The notes under the pieces: model-generated
What the model was told of the DNA's origin: nothing
Seen by the model: only the letters and a program-made list of their open reading frames with translations
The model's database searches: none
Position numbers and translations under genes: made by a program
Assembly (NCBI RefSeq): GCF_018390695.1
Contig: NZ_JAHBGF010000046.1
Location: 372,001 to 436,000, forward strand
Length of the DNA stretch: 64,000 nucleotides
Direction of reading: 5' to 3'
Source: Ancylobacter sonchi
GTDB taxonomy: Bacteria > Pseudomonadota > Alphaproteobacteria > Rhizobiales > Xanthobacteraceae
Part shown: positions 16,982 through 25,357 of the stretch, piece after piece
Layout of the letters: every line of letters starts with the position of its first letter
Numbering within the stretch: the first letter of the stretch is position 1

Positions 16982-17773
16982 ATGCGGTCTTTCGCCTTCT
17001 GGAGCCTCGTGGTCGCGCTGCTGACCTATATGACGCTGCCGACCATCGTGGTGCTGATGACCTCGGTGAATCCCACCGAGATCCTCGCCTTCCCGCCGCA
17101 GGGCGTCTCGTTCGACTGGTACGCCAAGGCGGTCACCTATCCGGACTTCCAGGTCGCCTTCAGGAACGGGCTGATCGTCACCGCCTGCGCCTCGACGCTG
17201 GCGCTGATCGTCGGCTCGGCCTTCGCCTGGCTGATCCACCATTACGAGTTCCGCGGCCGCGGCCTTTTGGAAGGCGTGCTGTGGTCGCCGCTGATCATCC
17301 CGCACTTCACCCTCGGCTTCGGCTTCCTGCTGCTCGGCGGCGCTTTCCGCCTGCAGCAGGGCTATGTGATGATCGTGCTGGCGCACATGGTGCTGGTCAT
17401 GCCGTTCGTCACCCGCGCGGTGCATGTCAGCCTCGGCAATATCGATCCGGCGCTGGCCCGCGCCGCCGCCAATCTCGGCGCCTCGCCGTTCCAGGTGCTG
17501 ACGCGGATCACCCTGCCGCTGGTGGTGCCGGGCATGGCGGGCGGCTGGCTGATCGCCGCGGTGCTGTCGCTCACCGAGTTCACCGCCTCGCTCTATGTCA
17601 CCGGCTCGCGCACCCAGACGCTGCCGGTCGCCATGTACAACTACATCCGCGAATATGCCGATCCCACCGTGTCGGCGGTCTCGGCGCTGCTCATCATCGC
17701 CACCACGCTGATCATGCTGGTGGCGGACCGGACGATCGGTCTGCGCCGCGTCCTCGCCATCGACACGCACTGA
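16982..17773 (+). CDS. ABC transporter permease 2 (PotC-like)
   Basis: The 263-aa partner permease has six membrane segments and the EAA loop ARAAANLGASPFQVLTRITL. GAGGAGGGA precedes the ATG by about 5 bp, and the gene starts 10 bp after permease 1. Together with permease 1 it forms the import channel. Confidence 0.93.
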   Translation: MRSFAFWSLVVALLTYMTLPTIVVLMTSVNPTEILAFPPQGVSFDWYAKAVTYPDFQVAFRNGLIVTACASTLALIVGSAFAWLIHHYEFRGRGLLEGVLWSPLIIPHFTLGFGFLLLGGAFRLQQGYVMIVLAHMVLVMPFVTRAVHVSLGNIDPALARAAANLGASPFQVLTRITLPLVVPGMAGGWLIAAVLSLTEFTASLYVTGSRTQTLPVAMYNYIREYADPTVSAVSALLIIATTLIMLVADRTIGLRRVLAIDTH

Positions 17774-17809
17774 CCTTGCCGGAGATGCCTGCCTTGCCGG
17801 AGACGCCTG
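17774..17809 (+). repeat. Tandem 18-bp duplication before the ATPase start
   Basis: CCTTGCCGGAGATGCCTG (17774-17791) is followed directly by a copy with one change (17792-17809). The duplication supplies two GGAGA sites and an extra ATG (17785), so the true start of the next gene is ambiguous. Confidence 0.7.
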
Positions 17810-17814
17810 ATCCC

Positions 17815-18954
17815 ATGACCGCCACGCCCACCCAGGAAGCGAGCCGCCCCATCACGTCGCAGGAAGCCGGCAGCGCCGTCGATATCGTGCGGGTGCGCAA
17901 GGATTTCGGCTCGGCGGTTGGCGTCGCCGACGTGTCGCTGACGATTCGCAAGGGCGAGTTCGTCACCCTGCTCGGGCCCTCGGGCTGCGGCAAGTCGACC
18001 CTGCTCGGCATGATCGCCGGCTTCGTCACGCCGACGGCCGGCAAGATCGTCGTCGATGGCGCCGACATCACCGATCTCGAGCCCTACCGGCGCGACATCG
18101 GGATGGTGTTCCAGTCCTATGCGCTGTTCCCGCATATGAACGTCCACGACAACATCGCCTTCGGCCTGAAGATGCGCAAACTGCCCGCCGCGCAGATCGA
18201 GGCGGAGGTCCGCCGCGCCATCTCCATGATGAAGCTCGACGGCTTCGAGAACCGCCGCGTGCGCCAGCTCTCCGGCGGCCAGCAGCAGCGCGTGGCGCTG
18301 GCCCGCGCCATCGTCATCCGCCCGAAGGTGCTGTTGCTCGACGAGCCGCTCTCGGCGCTCGACAAGAACCTGCGCGCGCAGATGCAGGTCGAGCTGTCCG
18401 AGCTGCACCGCAAGACCGGGCTCACCACCATCTTCGTCACCCACGACCAGGGCGAGGCGCTGTCGCTCTCCGATCGCATCGTGGTGATGAACAAGGGCTC
18501 GGTGCAGCAGGTGGCGGCGCCGGTCGAGCTCTACCGCCGGCCGGCCAACGGTTTCGTCGCCTCCTTCATCGGCGAGATCAACGCTCTGCCGCCCGGCCGC
18601 TGCGAGGTGAAGGACGGCACCGCCTCGCTGGTGCTGCCCGGAATCGGCCCGCTGGCGTTCCCCGCGACGCCCGCCGCCGGCTTCGCGCCGGGCCGGCAGG
18701 TGCGCGCCTTCCTGCGGCCGGAGCATGTGCGCCCGGCGTCCGCCGGCGAGGCCGGGCCGAACATCGTCACCGGCACGGTGGAGGCGCACATCTATCAGGG
18801 CTCGCACACCATCACCCGCGTGGTGGTGGAGGGCATCGGCCTGATCGAGACCCGCGTCACCGGTGCCGACATCGTGGCTTCCGCCCCGGTCGGCACGCCG
18901 CTGGCGCTGGCCTTCGATCTCGGCGAGGCGGTGCTGCTCGACGCCGGCGAGTAG
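17815..18954 (+). CDS. ABC transporter ATP-binding protein (PotA-like)
   Basis: ATPase of 379 aa from the ATG at 17815 (389 aa if the ATG at 17785 is used). Motifs in order: Walker A GPSGCGKST, Q-loop VFQSYALFPHM, signature LSGGQQQRVALARA, Walker B VLLLDEPLSALD, and the His switch VTHDQGEAL. A C-terminal TOBE domain follows (PGRQVRAFLRPEHVRP). It powers the importer formed by the three genes upstream; a hairpin repeat starts 1 bp after its stop. Confidence 0.95.
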   Translation: MTATPTQEASRPITSQEAGSAVDIVRVRKDFGSAVGVADVSLTIRKGEFVTLLGPSGCGKSTLLGMIAGFVTPTAGKIVVDGADITDLEPYRRDIGMVFQSYALFPHMNVHDNIAFGLKMRKLPAAQIEAEVRRAISMMKLDGFENRRVRQLSGGQQQRVALARAIVIRPKVLLLDEPLSALDKNLRAQMQVELSELHRKTGLTTIFVTHDQGEALSLSDRIVVMNKGSVQQVAAPVELYRRPANGFVASFIGEINALPPGRCEVKDGTASLVLPGIGPLAFPATPAAGFAPGRQVRAFLRPEHVRPASAGEAGPNIVTGTVEAHIYQGSHTITRVVVEGIGLIETRVTGADIVASAPVGTPLALAFDLGEAVLLDAGE

Positions 18955-18955
18955 A

Positions 18956-18999
18956 GCGTTTTCGAGCGAAGCGGAATCCGGTTTGCGTGAAGAAAACGC
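18956..18999. repeat. Dispersed hairpin repeat, copy 2
   Basis: Arms GCGTTTTC (18956-18963) and GAAAACGC (18992-18999) match copy 1 (8043-8086) in length and layout. The A-to-G change in the left arm is matched by T-to-C in the right arm, so pairing is kept. This compensatory change supports a selected or recently copied hairpin. Confidence 0.75.
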
Positions 19000-19017
19000 G
19001 TCCGAACAAGACTCGAG

Positions 19018-19043
19018 AGCACTTCCGGTGAACCGGGAGTGCT
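19018..19043. terminator. Hairpin between convergent importer and PAS-GGDEF-EAL genes
   Basis: AGCACTTCCGG, loop TGAA, CCGGGAGTGCT forms an 11-bp stem with one T-G wobble. It lies directly after the hairpin repeat and 22 bp from the stop of the leftward gene, so it may end both transcripts. No T-run is present. Confidence 0.5.
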
Positions 19044-19065
19044 CCAGCGCCGCGCCGGGGGCGCG

Positions 19066-21207
19066 TCAGTTGAGCGCGGCTTCCGCCGGCTGCGGCCGGT
19101 GGAAGTAGTAGCCCTGGTACTTCGCGACGCCGAGTTCGCGCAGCTTGCGCAACTGGGTGTCGTTCTCCACCCCTTCGGCGACCAGTTCGAGGTCGAGCGA
19201 ATGGGCGATGGAGATCGCCGCCTTCATCAGCGCCTCGTCGATGGGGTCGACCAGCAGGTCGCGCGTCACCCGCCAGTCGATCTTGATGCCGTCGACCGGC
19301 AGCTGCTTGAGCGCGTCGAACGAGTTGTAGCCATTGCCGAAATCGTCGAGATAGATCCGGATGCCACGCTGGCGCAGCCGGGTGAGGAAGCCGGTGATCT
19401 CGCTCAGGCTGTGAATGGCCTCGGTCTCGGTGATCTCGATCCTCAGCCCCTTCTCGCAGCCGGGATAGCGGTCGAGCAGCTGGATGAGCTCCTTGTGGAA
19501 GCCGGGATCGGCAAGGGTGCGGGCGCCGATATTGATCGAGACGTAGCGCGGAATGCCGCGGCGTACCAGGCGGCTGGCATAGGTGATCGCACGCCGGCAC
19601 ACCCAGCTATCGATCCGCCGCATCAGCCCGAGCCGGCGGGCGGCGGGCAGGAAATGCGCCGGGCCGTGCATGCCGCCCATATTGTCGTCGAGGCGGATCA
19701 GCGCCTCATAGCCCTGCACCCCGCCGTCGGTGTCGACGATCGCCTGCAATTCGAGGATGAGCTGGTCGAGTTCGAGCGCGCTCCTGATGCGCTCGGCCCA
19801 GCTGACACGCTCATGCGTGTCGGTGACCTTGGGATCGCCGGTGTCGTAGAGCTGCACCCGGTCGCGGCCGGATTCCTTCGCCACGCAGCATGCGGTGTCG
19901 GCGCAGACCAGCACCGAGCGCGCCGAGGAATCCGGACCGCCGGTGCGGGCGAGGCCGATGCTGAGGCTGAGCGCGAAACTCTGTCCGCTGATCGGGAACA
20001 GGTGGCCGCGTGTGGCGGCGACAAGCCGGGTGGCGATGCGCTGGGCCTCGGCCTCGTCGATGCCGAGCAGCAGCACCGCGAAACTGTCGCCGCCGATGCG
20101 CGCGATCAGGTCGTCGGCGCGCAGCTGGTTGCGCAGGAAGGCCGCGAAATCGATCAGCAGCCGGTCGCCGGCGGCGTGGCCGACCCGGTCGTTGACGGTC
20201 TTGAAGTGATCGATGTCGATGAAGCCGAGCCAGATCTCCGGCAGGTCCTTCTCTTCGGCGAGCAGCTGGTCGATGCGCTCTTCCAGCGCGAAGCGGTTGG
20301 GCAGCCCGGTCAGCGCGTCGCTGCGCGCCTGCCGCGACACCAGCCGGGCGAATTCCCCGAGCGCCGCCGCCTGCTCCTCCACCTGCGAGCGCGCGTCGAT
20401 CAGTTCCTGCTCGCGGCGCTTCTGGGCGGTGACGTCGGTCCATACCGCGGCGAGGCAGCCATCCTCCATGCGCCGGTGGCTGGCGAGCAGCCAGGCGCCG
20501 GTACTGAGCGCGATCTCGATGCGCGGCTCGGCGTCGGGACGGCCGGCGAGCAGCGCCAGCGCGTCGTCGGTGGTGCCGGGGCCGAACAGACCGCCGCGCC
20601 TCGCCGCCTCAAGGGCGGTGTCGAAGCGGGCGCCGGGCGGCAGCGCGACGCCGACCTTGGCGAACAGTCGGCTCATGCTGGCATTGGCGAGCACGATCCG
20701 CCCTTCGGGAGAGAGCAGGATGAAACCTTCGCCGATGCCGTCGATGGCGTCGCGCAGGGTCTGCTCGACCTCCTTCAATTCGCTGATATCGGTCCAGGTG
20801 GAAACGATGCCCCCTGTCGGGGTGCGGCGCTCGCGCACCCGGACCCAGCCGCCATTCTCCAGCGGGATGTCGAACGGCTCGCCATCGGCGCGGTGGTGGC
20901 GGCGCATGCGTTCGGCGACATAGGCATCGGGATCCGGCACCCGGCTCCATTCGCCGCAGGGGACGGAGGCCAGGGCGAAGAAGTTCAAACCTTCGAGATC
21001 GCCGAGCACCGACAGGAAGGGAAACAGCTCGATGAAGCGGGCATTATGGACGACGAGGCGGTCGTCGGTGTCGAACAGGGCGAAGCCATCGCTAAGGAAA
21101 TCAAGGGTTTCGCGCAGGTCGACGTCCCGGCGACGCGGTCCGCCCAAGGGCATGGCCACGGCCCGCCCCCCGAGGTCCGGTTCGTCGGAAGCGCCAGCCT
21201 TGGCCAT
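19066..21207 (-). CDS. PAS-PAS-GGDEF(degenerate)-EAL cyclic-di-GMP signalling protein
   Basis: Cytosolic 713-aa protein with no membrane segment. It has two PAS-like sensor regions (about 30-145 and 150-265), a short coiled coil (270-295), a GGDEF domain (300-455) and an EAL domain (475-710). The GGDEF active site reads GGDSF (372-376), so the catalytic Glu is lost and cyclase activity is doubtful. The EAL domain keeps its key residues: EAL (501-503), N in INIGA, E in EITETE, DDFG (621-624), K in IKID, EGVE (679-682). It should act as a c-di-GMP phosphodiesterase, possibly with the degenerate GGDEF as a GTP sensor. Monocistronic and convergent with the importer genes. Confidence 0.92.
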   Translation of the reverse strand: MAKAGASDEPDLGGRAVAMPLGGPRRRDVDLRETLDFLSDGFALFDTDDRLVVHNARFIELFPFLSVLGDLEGLNFFALASVPCGEWSRVPDPDAYVAERMRRHHRADGEPFDIPLENGGWVRVRERRTPTGGIVSTWTDISELKEVEQTLRDAIDGIGEGFILLSPEGRIVLANASMSRLFAKVGVALPPGARFDTALEAARRGGLFGPGTTDDALALLAGRPDAEPRIEIALSTGAWLLASHRRMEDGCLAAVWTDVTAQKRREQELIDARSQVEEQAAALGEFARLVSRQARSDALTGLPNRFALEERIDQLLAEEKDLPEIWLGFIDIDHFKTVNDRVGHAAGDRLLIDFAAFLRNQLRADDLIARIGGDSFAVLLLGIDEAEAQRIATRLVAATRGHLFPISGQSFALSLSIGLARTGGPDSSARSVLVCADTACCVAKESGRDRVQLYDTGDPKVTDTHERVSWAERIRSALELDQLILELQAIVDTDGGVQGYEALIRLDDNMGGMHGPAHFLPAARRLGLMRRIDSWVCRRAITYASRLVRRGIPRYVSINIGARTLADPGFHKELIQLLDRYPGCEKGLRIEITETEAIHSLSEITGFLTRLRQRGIRIYLDDFGNGYNSFDALKQLPVDGIKIDWRVTRDLLVDPIDEALMKAAISIAHSLDLELVAEGVENDTQLRKLRELGVAKYQGYYFHRPQPAEAALN

Positions 21208-21380
21208 GAGACGCAGTCCCCCTCGCGATCGTCAATGTCATGACAACGGCAGTGGCCCTATAGTCAATAGCCCATGGATTAAGAAAAAACTGCCGCGTAT
21301 TACCTCACGTGACGATATGCACTACGAATGATAATGCAGAATGCAGACTGGAGCGGAAAGTTCCGGTGGGAGCAGCCTGA

Positions 21381-21572
21381 ATGATCGAGGATTTGCGAGC
21401 TCTTTCGTCGCAGGAACCGGTGCGTCCGGGGGGAATGCTCTCGCTTGTCGTTCGTCTTGGGGTTGTATTCCTTGGGGTGGCGCTGCTGGTTGCGGCCATC
21501 GGTCTCTGGGCCCGCCACGGTTCGGCCGTTTTCTTTGACCTGATTGCCAGCGGCATCGCCTACTGCTTCTGA
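21381..21572 (+). CDS. Small single-span membrane protein upstream of SCO
   Basis: The 63-aa protein has a hydrophobic segment at about residues 22-44 (VVRLGVVFLGVALLVAAIG) and a C-terminus VFFDLIASGIAYCF. A GGGAG ribosome site lies 8-9 bp before the ATG. It ends 54 bp before the SCO gene in the same direction, so they may be cotranscribed. Small proteins with this type of C-terminus appear familiar from related Rhizobiales, but no function is known to me. A link to copper or haem protein assembly is only suggested by the neighbour. Confidence 0.65.
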   Translation: MIEDLRALSSQEPVRPGGMLSLVVRLGVVFLGVALLVAAIGLWARHGSAVFFDLIASGIAYCF

Positions 21573-21626
21573 TGCCGGATTCGCGGCCGCTCCCGGCCGC
21601 CCTGGCTCTCGCTCCCTGGACCGCGC

Positions 21627-22217
21627 ATGCCCGCCCGTCGTCGCCTGTTCCTCCTGCTCTCCGCTTTTCTCGTCGGCGCGGTGGTCGTCGCCGTGTCGGT
21701 GTTCGCGCTGCTGCCGCCTTCCACGCCGGTCGCCACTCAGGCATCCGTCGGCGGTCCGTTCGCCCTTGTCGACCAGGATGGCGCACCGGTCACCAACGAG
21801 ACCTTCAAGGGCGCGCCGACGCTGATCTTCTTCGGCTTCACCCATTGCCCGGACATCTGCCCGACCACGCTGTTCGAGATGTCGCAGCTGTTCGAGACCC
21901 TCGGCGAGGATGCCCGCAAGGTGCAGGGGCTGTTCATCACCGTCGATCCGGAGCGCGACACGCCGGAGGTGATGAAGTCCTATATCGGCAGCTTCCACCC
22001 GAGCATCCAGGGCCTCACCGGCACGCCCGAGCAGGTGGCGGCGACCATCAAGGCGTTCCGGGCCTATGCGCAGAAGGTGCCGGGGCAGAACGGCGACTAC
22101 ACGATGAACCACACCGCCATCGTCTATCTCATGGACAAGGACGGCAATTTCGTCGCTCCGTTCGACCTCAAGCGTCCGCCGGCCGATGCGGCGGCGGCGC
22201 TGCGTCCGTATTTCTGA
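21627..22217 (+). CDS. SCO1/SenC family copper chaperone
   Basis: The 196-aa membrane-anchored thioredoxin-like protein delivers copper to the CuA site of cytochrome c oxidase. It has an N-terminal anchor (residues 7-28) and the metal-binding CPDIC motif (Cys74, Cys78) inside GFTHCPDICPTTL. His162 (MNHTA) completes the copper site, so all three ligands are present. The likely client oxidase is encoded at 45.5-51.3 kb. Its 3' end overlaps the convergent glycosyltransferase gene by 50 bp. Confidence 0.93.
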   Translation: MPARRRLFLLLSAFLVGAVVVAVSVFALLPPSTPVATQASVGGPFALVDQDGAPVTNETFKGAPTLIFFGFTHCPDICPTTLFEMSQLFETLGEDARKVQGLFITVDPERDTPEVMKSYIGSFHPSIQGLTGTPEQVAATIKAFRAYAQKVPGQNGDYTMNHTAIVYLMDKDGNFVAPFDLKRPPADAAAALRPYF

Positions 22218-24168
22218 GGCCTGAAGGCCGGCCGCGCCGCGCCGCCGGCCGGCTCGTCGCGGGACGCAGGCGCAGCCTCACCGGCCGCCGGCGCGAGGTG
22301 CGGGCGAGCCCGTGCTCGGTCTTCTCCCAGCGCTGCGGCGCGGCGATCAGCTGGAACAGTGCGCGCCAGCCGGCGAGCGACAGCATCAGCCAGTAGAGCG
22401 GGATCAGCGGCAGTACCTGCCACAGGCCGGCGAGCCGGCGGTGACGCATGCCGACCAGGGTGCACAGCACGGTGGCGCCATAGCCGATCAGCAGCACCAG
22501 CAGGCCGAGCCCTTCGAGCAGCAGGCTGGCCAGCGAGGTGCCGCCCTCGGACCCGAGGCTCCAGCGCAGCGCCAGCGCGAGCGCGAAGACCGGGTGCATC
22601 AGCGCCGAGACCAGCCCGCCGCCGAGCAGGAGCAGGAAGCTCGCCATGCCGCCCCAGCCGATCTCGGCGAGCAGCCGGCGCGGCGTGCGGCCATGCACCA
22701 GCAGCGTCTGCATCCAGCCCTTGTACCAGCGGGTGCGCTGGCGCAGCCAGGCGCCGAAGCTGCGCGGCGCCTCCTCGTCGGTCGAGGAAGCGATGACCAG
22801 CGTGCGCCAGCCACCGCGGGCGAGCCGCACGCCGAGATCGGCATCCTCGGCGACGTTGAACGGGTCCCAGGCACCGACCCGGTCGAGCGCGACGCGGCGG
22901 AAATGGTTGGAGGTGCCGCCGAGCGGCACCGGCAGCCGCGCGCTGGCGAGCAGCGGCAGCACCACGTCGAAATGCGCCGCATATTCCGCCGCGAACTGGC
23001 GGGTGATCCAGCTGTCGGCGACGTTGTCGATGGCGAGCCGCGCCTGCACGCAACCGACCCGCCGGTTGCCGGGCGCGGCGAAGGCGGCGCAGGCGCGGCG
23101 CAATTGCTCCGGCTCCGGCACGTCCTCGGCGTCGTAGATGCCGACGATCTCGCCGCGCGCGAAGGGCAGGGCGGCATTCAGCGCCTTCGGCTTGGTGCGC
23201 GGCCCGGTATCGGGCGCGACGAGGACGTCGAAGCCGGGGCGGCGGACATGGCGCGCCAGCGCGGCGGCGGTCTCGGCGTCGTCGGGTTCGACGACCAGCA
23301 GCACCTGCAGCTTCTCCGGCGGATAGTCGAGTGCGGCGAGCGCCTCGATCAGCTGCGGCACCACCCGCGCCTCGCGATAGAGCGGCACGATCAGGCTGTA
23401 GGCCGGCAGCGCGGCGTCGTCGCGCGGCGGCGGCGGCGCGACCTCCGGCGGCATTGCCGAGGCGACCAGGCGCAGCAGCGACCAGCCGAGCAGCACCAGC
23501 GACACCAGGAACATCGGCACGACCAGCAACGTGGCGGGGGTGACCAGCGCCAGTCCGGCCAGCAGCACGCAGGCCAGCGCGCCGAGCACCAGGAGGTAGC
23601 GCGACAGGCCGAGCGTCGCCGCGCTCAATTCCGGCCGCTCGTCGCGCAGCGCGAAGGCGGCGAGCTGGCCGAGCGCCCCGGCGAAATGCCGGCGCACATG
23701 CCATGCTAGTCGCTCCGGCGTGGTCAGCCGCAAGCGCGCGCGCAAGGCCGGCATCGCCTCCAGCTCGTCGGCGAGGCGGCGCAATTGTAGCCCGCGCGCG
23801 GCGGCGGCGATGGAGCCGTCCGGCTGGCGCAGCAGCCCGCTGCGCATCATGCCCCGCAGCGCCTCGGGCGGCGGGGCGGGGGAGGGCGCGCCGTCGAGCG
23901 GTTCCACCGCAAGGCCGAGATGGGCGGCGGCCGCGGCGGCGACGAGGTCCGGGGTGGCGGCTTCCTCAGTGAGCAGTACCTCGTCGGCGCCGATGCCGAG
24001 CCGCGCCGCCCGCTCGCGCGCCGTCGCCAGCCGCGCGGCCGGCAGCCGTCCCGTCAGCCCGGCGATCTCGGCCGGCGGGCCGGCCATCGGCTCATGCCGG
24101 CGGCGCGCGCGTTCCGTCGCGTCCGCGACCGGATTGCCCGCCTGCCCCGCCGCCGAGTCCCCGTTCAC
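22168..24168 (-). CDS. Family 2 glycosyltransferase with N-terminal GspE/MshE-like domain
   Basis: Membrane glycosyltransferase of about 666 aa from a GTG at 24168; an ATG at 24087 is the alternative. The N-terminus (LGIGADEVLLTEE, AAAHLGLAVEPLD) resembles the MshEN/GspE-N fold found in some c-di-GMP-linked enzymes. Two membrane spans follow, then the GT2 core: YSLIVPLYREARVV, DAEDVPEPEQL (DxD-like), EDADLGVRL and the processive motif QRTRWYKGWMQ, and more spans at the C-terminus. It probably makes or exports a surface polysaccharide; the sugar is unknown. The reading frame stays open far upstream, but that part overlaps the binding-protein gene and is not coding. Confidence 0.8.
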   Translation of the reverse strand: MNGDSAAGQAGNPVADATERARRRHEPMAGPPAEIAGLTGRLPAARLATARERAARLGIGADEVLLTEEAATPDLVAAAAAAHLGLAVEPLDGAPSPAPPPEALRGMMRSGLLRQPDGSIAAAARGLQLRRLADELEAMPALRARLRLTTPERLAWHVRRHFAGALGQLAAFALRDERPELSAATLGLSRYLLVLGALACVLLAGLALVTPATLLVVPMFLVSLVLLGWSLLRLVASAMPPEVAPPPPRDDAALPAYSLIVPLYREARVVPQLIEALAALDYPPEKLQVLLVVEPDDAETAAALARHVRRPGFDVLVAPDTGPRTKPKALNAALPFARGEIVGIYDAEDVPEPEQLRRACAAFAAPGNRRVGCVQARLAIDNVADSWITRQFAAEYAAHFDVVLPLLASARLPVPLGGTSNHFRRVALDRVGAWDPFNVAEDADLGVRLARGGWRTLVIASSTDEEAPRSFGAWLRQRTRWYKGWMQTLLVHGRTPRRLLAEIGWGGMASFLLLLGGGLVSALMHPVFALALALRWSLGSEGGTSLASLLLEGLGLLVLLIGYGATVLCTLVGMRHRRLAGLWQVLPLIPLYWLMLSLAGWRALFQLIAAPQRWEKTEHGLARTSRRRPVRLRLRPATSRPAARRGRPSGLRNTDAAPPPHRPADA

Positions 24169-24255
24169 GTCGTCCCGCCCCTCGCGCCCGTCCCCCGGAG
24201 ACGCTACAAGATCGAGGCCGGTCTTCAATCGGCCGGAGCGGGTTCGAGGCGCCAA

Positions 24256-25185
24256 GTGCGGTACGCGACGACAAAATATTACCTCTGTGGCCTCGCCGCC
24301 GCGCTTCTTCTGGTGCTGGCCGCCGCTCCGGGACAGGCGGCGGCGCAGGGCAAGCCCGCCGCGACCCCGACCGTGCCGTCCGCCGCCGCCGGCTCGCCGG
24401 AGATCGGTGGCGCGTCCCCCGTCGCCGTGCCCGGCTTCTGGGACCCGAAGCGCCGGCCGGAAAAGCCGGACGTCGCCCGCATGCCGGTGCAGATCCGCTT
24501 CGTCACCACCGAGGACTACCCGCCCTTCAGCTTTCGCGGCGAGGACGGTCGCCCGGTCGGCTTCAATATCGACATGGCCCGTGCCATCTGCGCCGAGCTC
24601 GCCGTCACCTGCTCGCTGGAAGTGGTGCCGTTCGAGGGACTGAGCGAGGCGCTGGCCGGCGGCAAGGCGGATGCCGCGATCGCCGGGCTCGCTATTACCC
24701 CGGCAAGCCGCCAGCAGATGGATTTCTCCGACCGCTATTTCCGCTCGCCGGCGCGGTTCGTCGCCCGCAAGGCGGACATCATGCCGGCGGTCACGCCGGA
24801 TCTCGTCGCCGCCAAGACGGTCGGCGTCGTCGCCGGCACCGCCCACGAGGCCTATCTGCGCGATTTCTTCGCCGAGGTCGCCATCCGCTCCTTCCCGACG
24901 GCGGAAGCCGCCCGCGCCGCGCTGCAGAAGGGCGAGGTCGACCTCGTCTTCGGCGATGGCGTGCAGCTGGCCTTCTGGCTCAACGGCTCGTCGTCGGAGA
25001 ATTGCTGCGGTTTCGCCGGCGGGCCGTTCACCGAGAGCCTGTATTTCGGCGAGGGCATGGGCATCGCGGTGCGGCGCGGCGACGATGCGCTGCGCCAGTC
25101 GCTCAACTACGCGCTGGCGCAGATCTGGGAGACCGGCGCCTATGTCGATCTCTATCTGCGCTGGTTCCCCATCGGCATCTATTGA
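24256..25185 (+). CDS. Periplasmic amino-acid-type substrate-binding protein (SBP family 3)
   Basis: The 309-aa protein has an N-terminal signal (LCGLAAALLLVLAAAPGQAAAQ) from the GTG at 24256, which has GAGG at good spacing. After a Pro/Ala-rich linker the binding domain begins IRFVTTEDYPPFSFR, with GFNIDMARAICAEL and the core ALAGGKADAAIAGLAITPAS. No permease or ATPase gene is adjacent, so it may feed a remote ABC importer or act as a sensory protein. It is divergent from the glycosyltransferase gene. The two Cys in ENCCGF may form a disulfide. Confidence 0.87.
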   Translation: MRYATTKYYLCGLAAALLLVLAAAPGQAAAQGKPAATPTVPSAAAGSPEIGGASPVAVPGFWDPKRRPEKPDVARMPVQIRFVTTEDYPPFSFRGEDGRPVGFNIDMARAICAELAVTCSLEVVPFEGLSEALAGGKADAAIAGLAITPASRQQMDFSDRYFRSPARFVARKADIMPAVTPDLVAAKTVGVVAGTAHEAYLRDFFAEVAIRSFPTAEAARAALQKGEVDLVFGDGVQLAFWLNGSSSENCCGFAGGPFTESLYFGEGMGIAVRRGDDALRQSLNYALAQIWETGAYVDLYLRWFPIGIY

Positions 25186-25357
25186 GACGCCGGCGAGGGC
25201 GGGAATACGTCGGCAGCTTCCCCTGTCGCCCGGCAAACGGGTGCGTTAAGGGGAAAGGCGCGGCGCGAGCCGATTTCGCGGTGCCGCGTCGATTGACGCT
25301 CGGGGTGCGACTGCCTAGTGTCCGCGCCCATTCTTTCAAGGTCGGGAGAGACCCATC

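Noticed and set aside
19039..21243. Rightward open frame (734 codons) opposite the PAS-GGDEF-EAL gene
   Set aside because: Antisense shadow with no motif; the leftward gene is unmistakable.
24169..25236. N-terminal extension of the glycosyltransferase frame
   Set aside because: It lies opposite the binding-protein gene, which has a signal peptide and family motifs; the extension has none.
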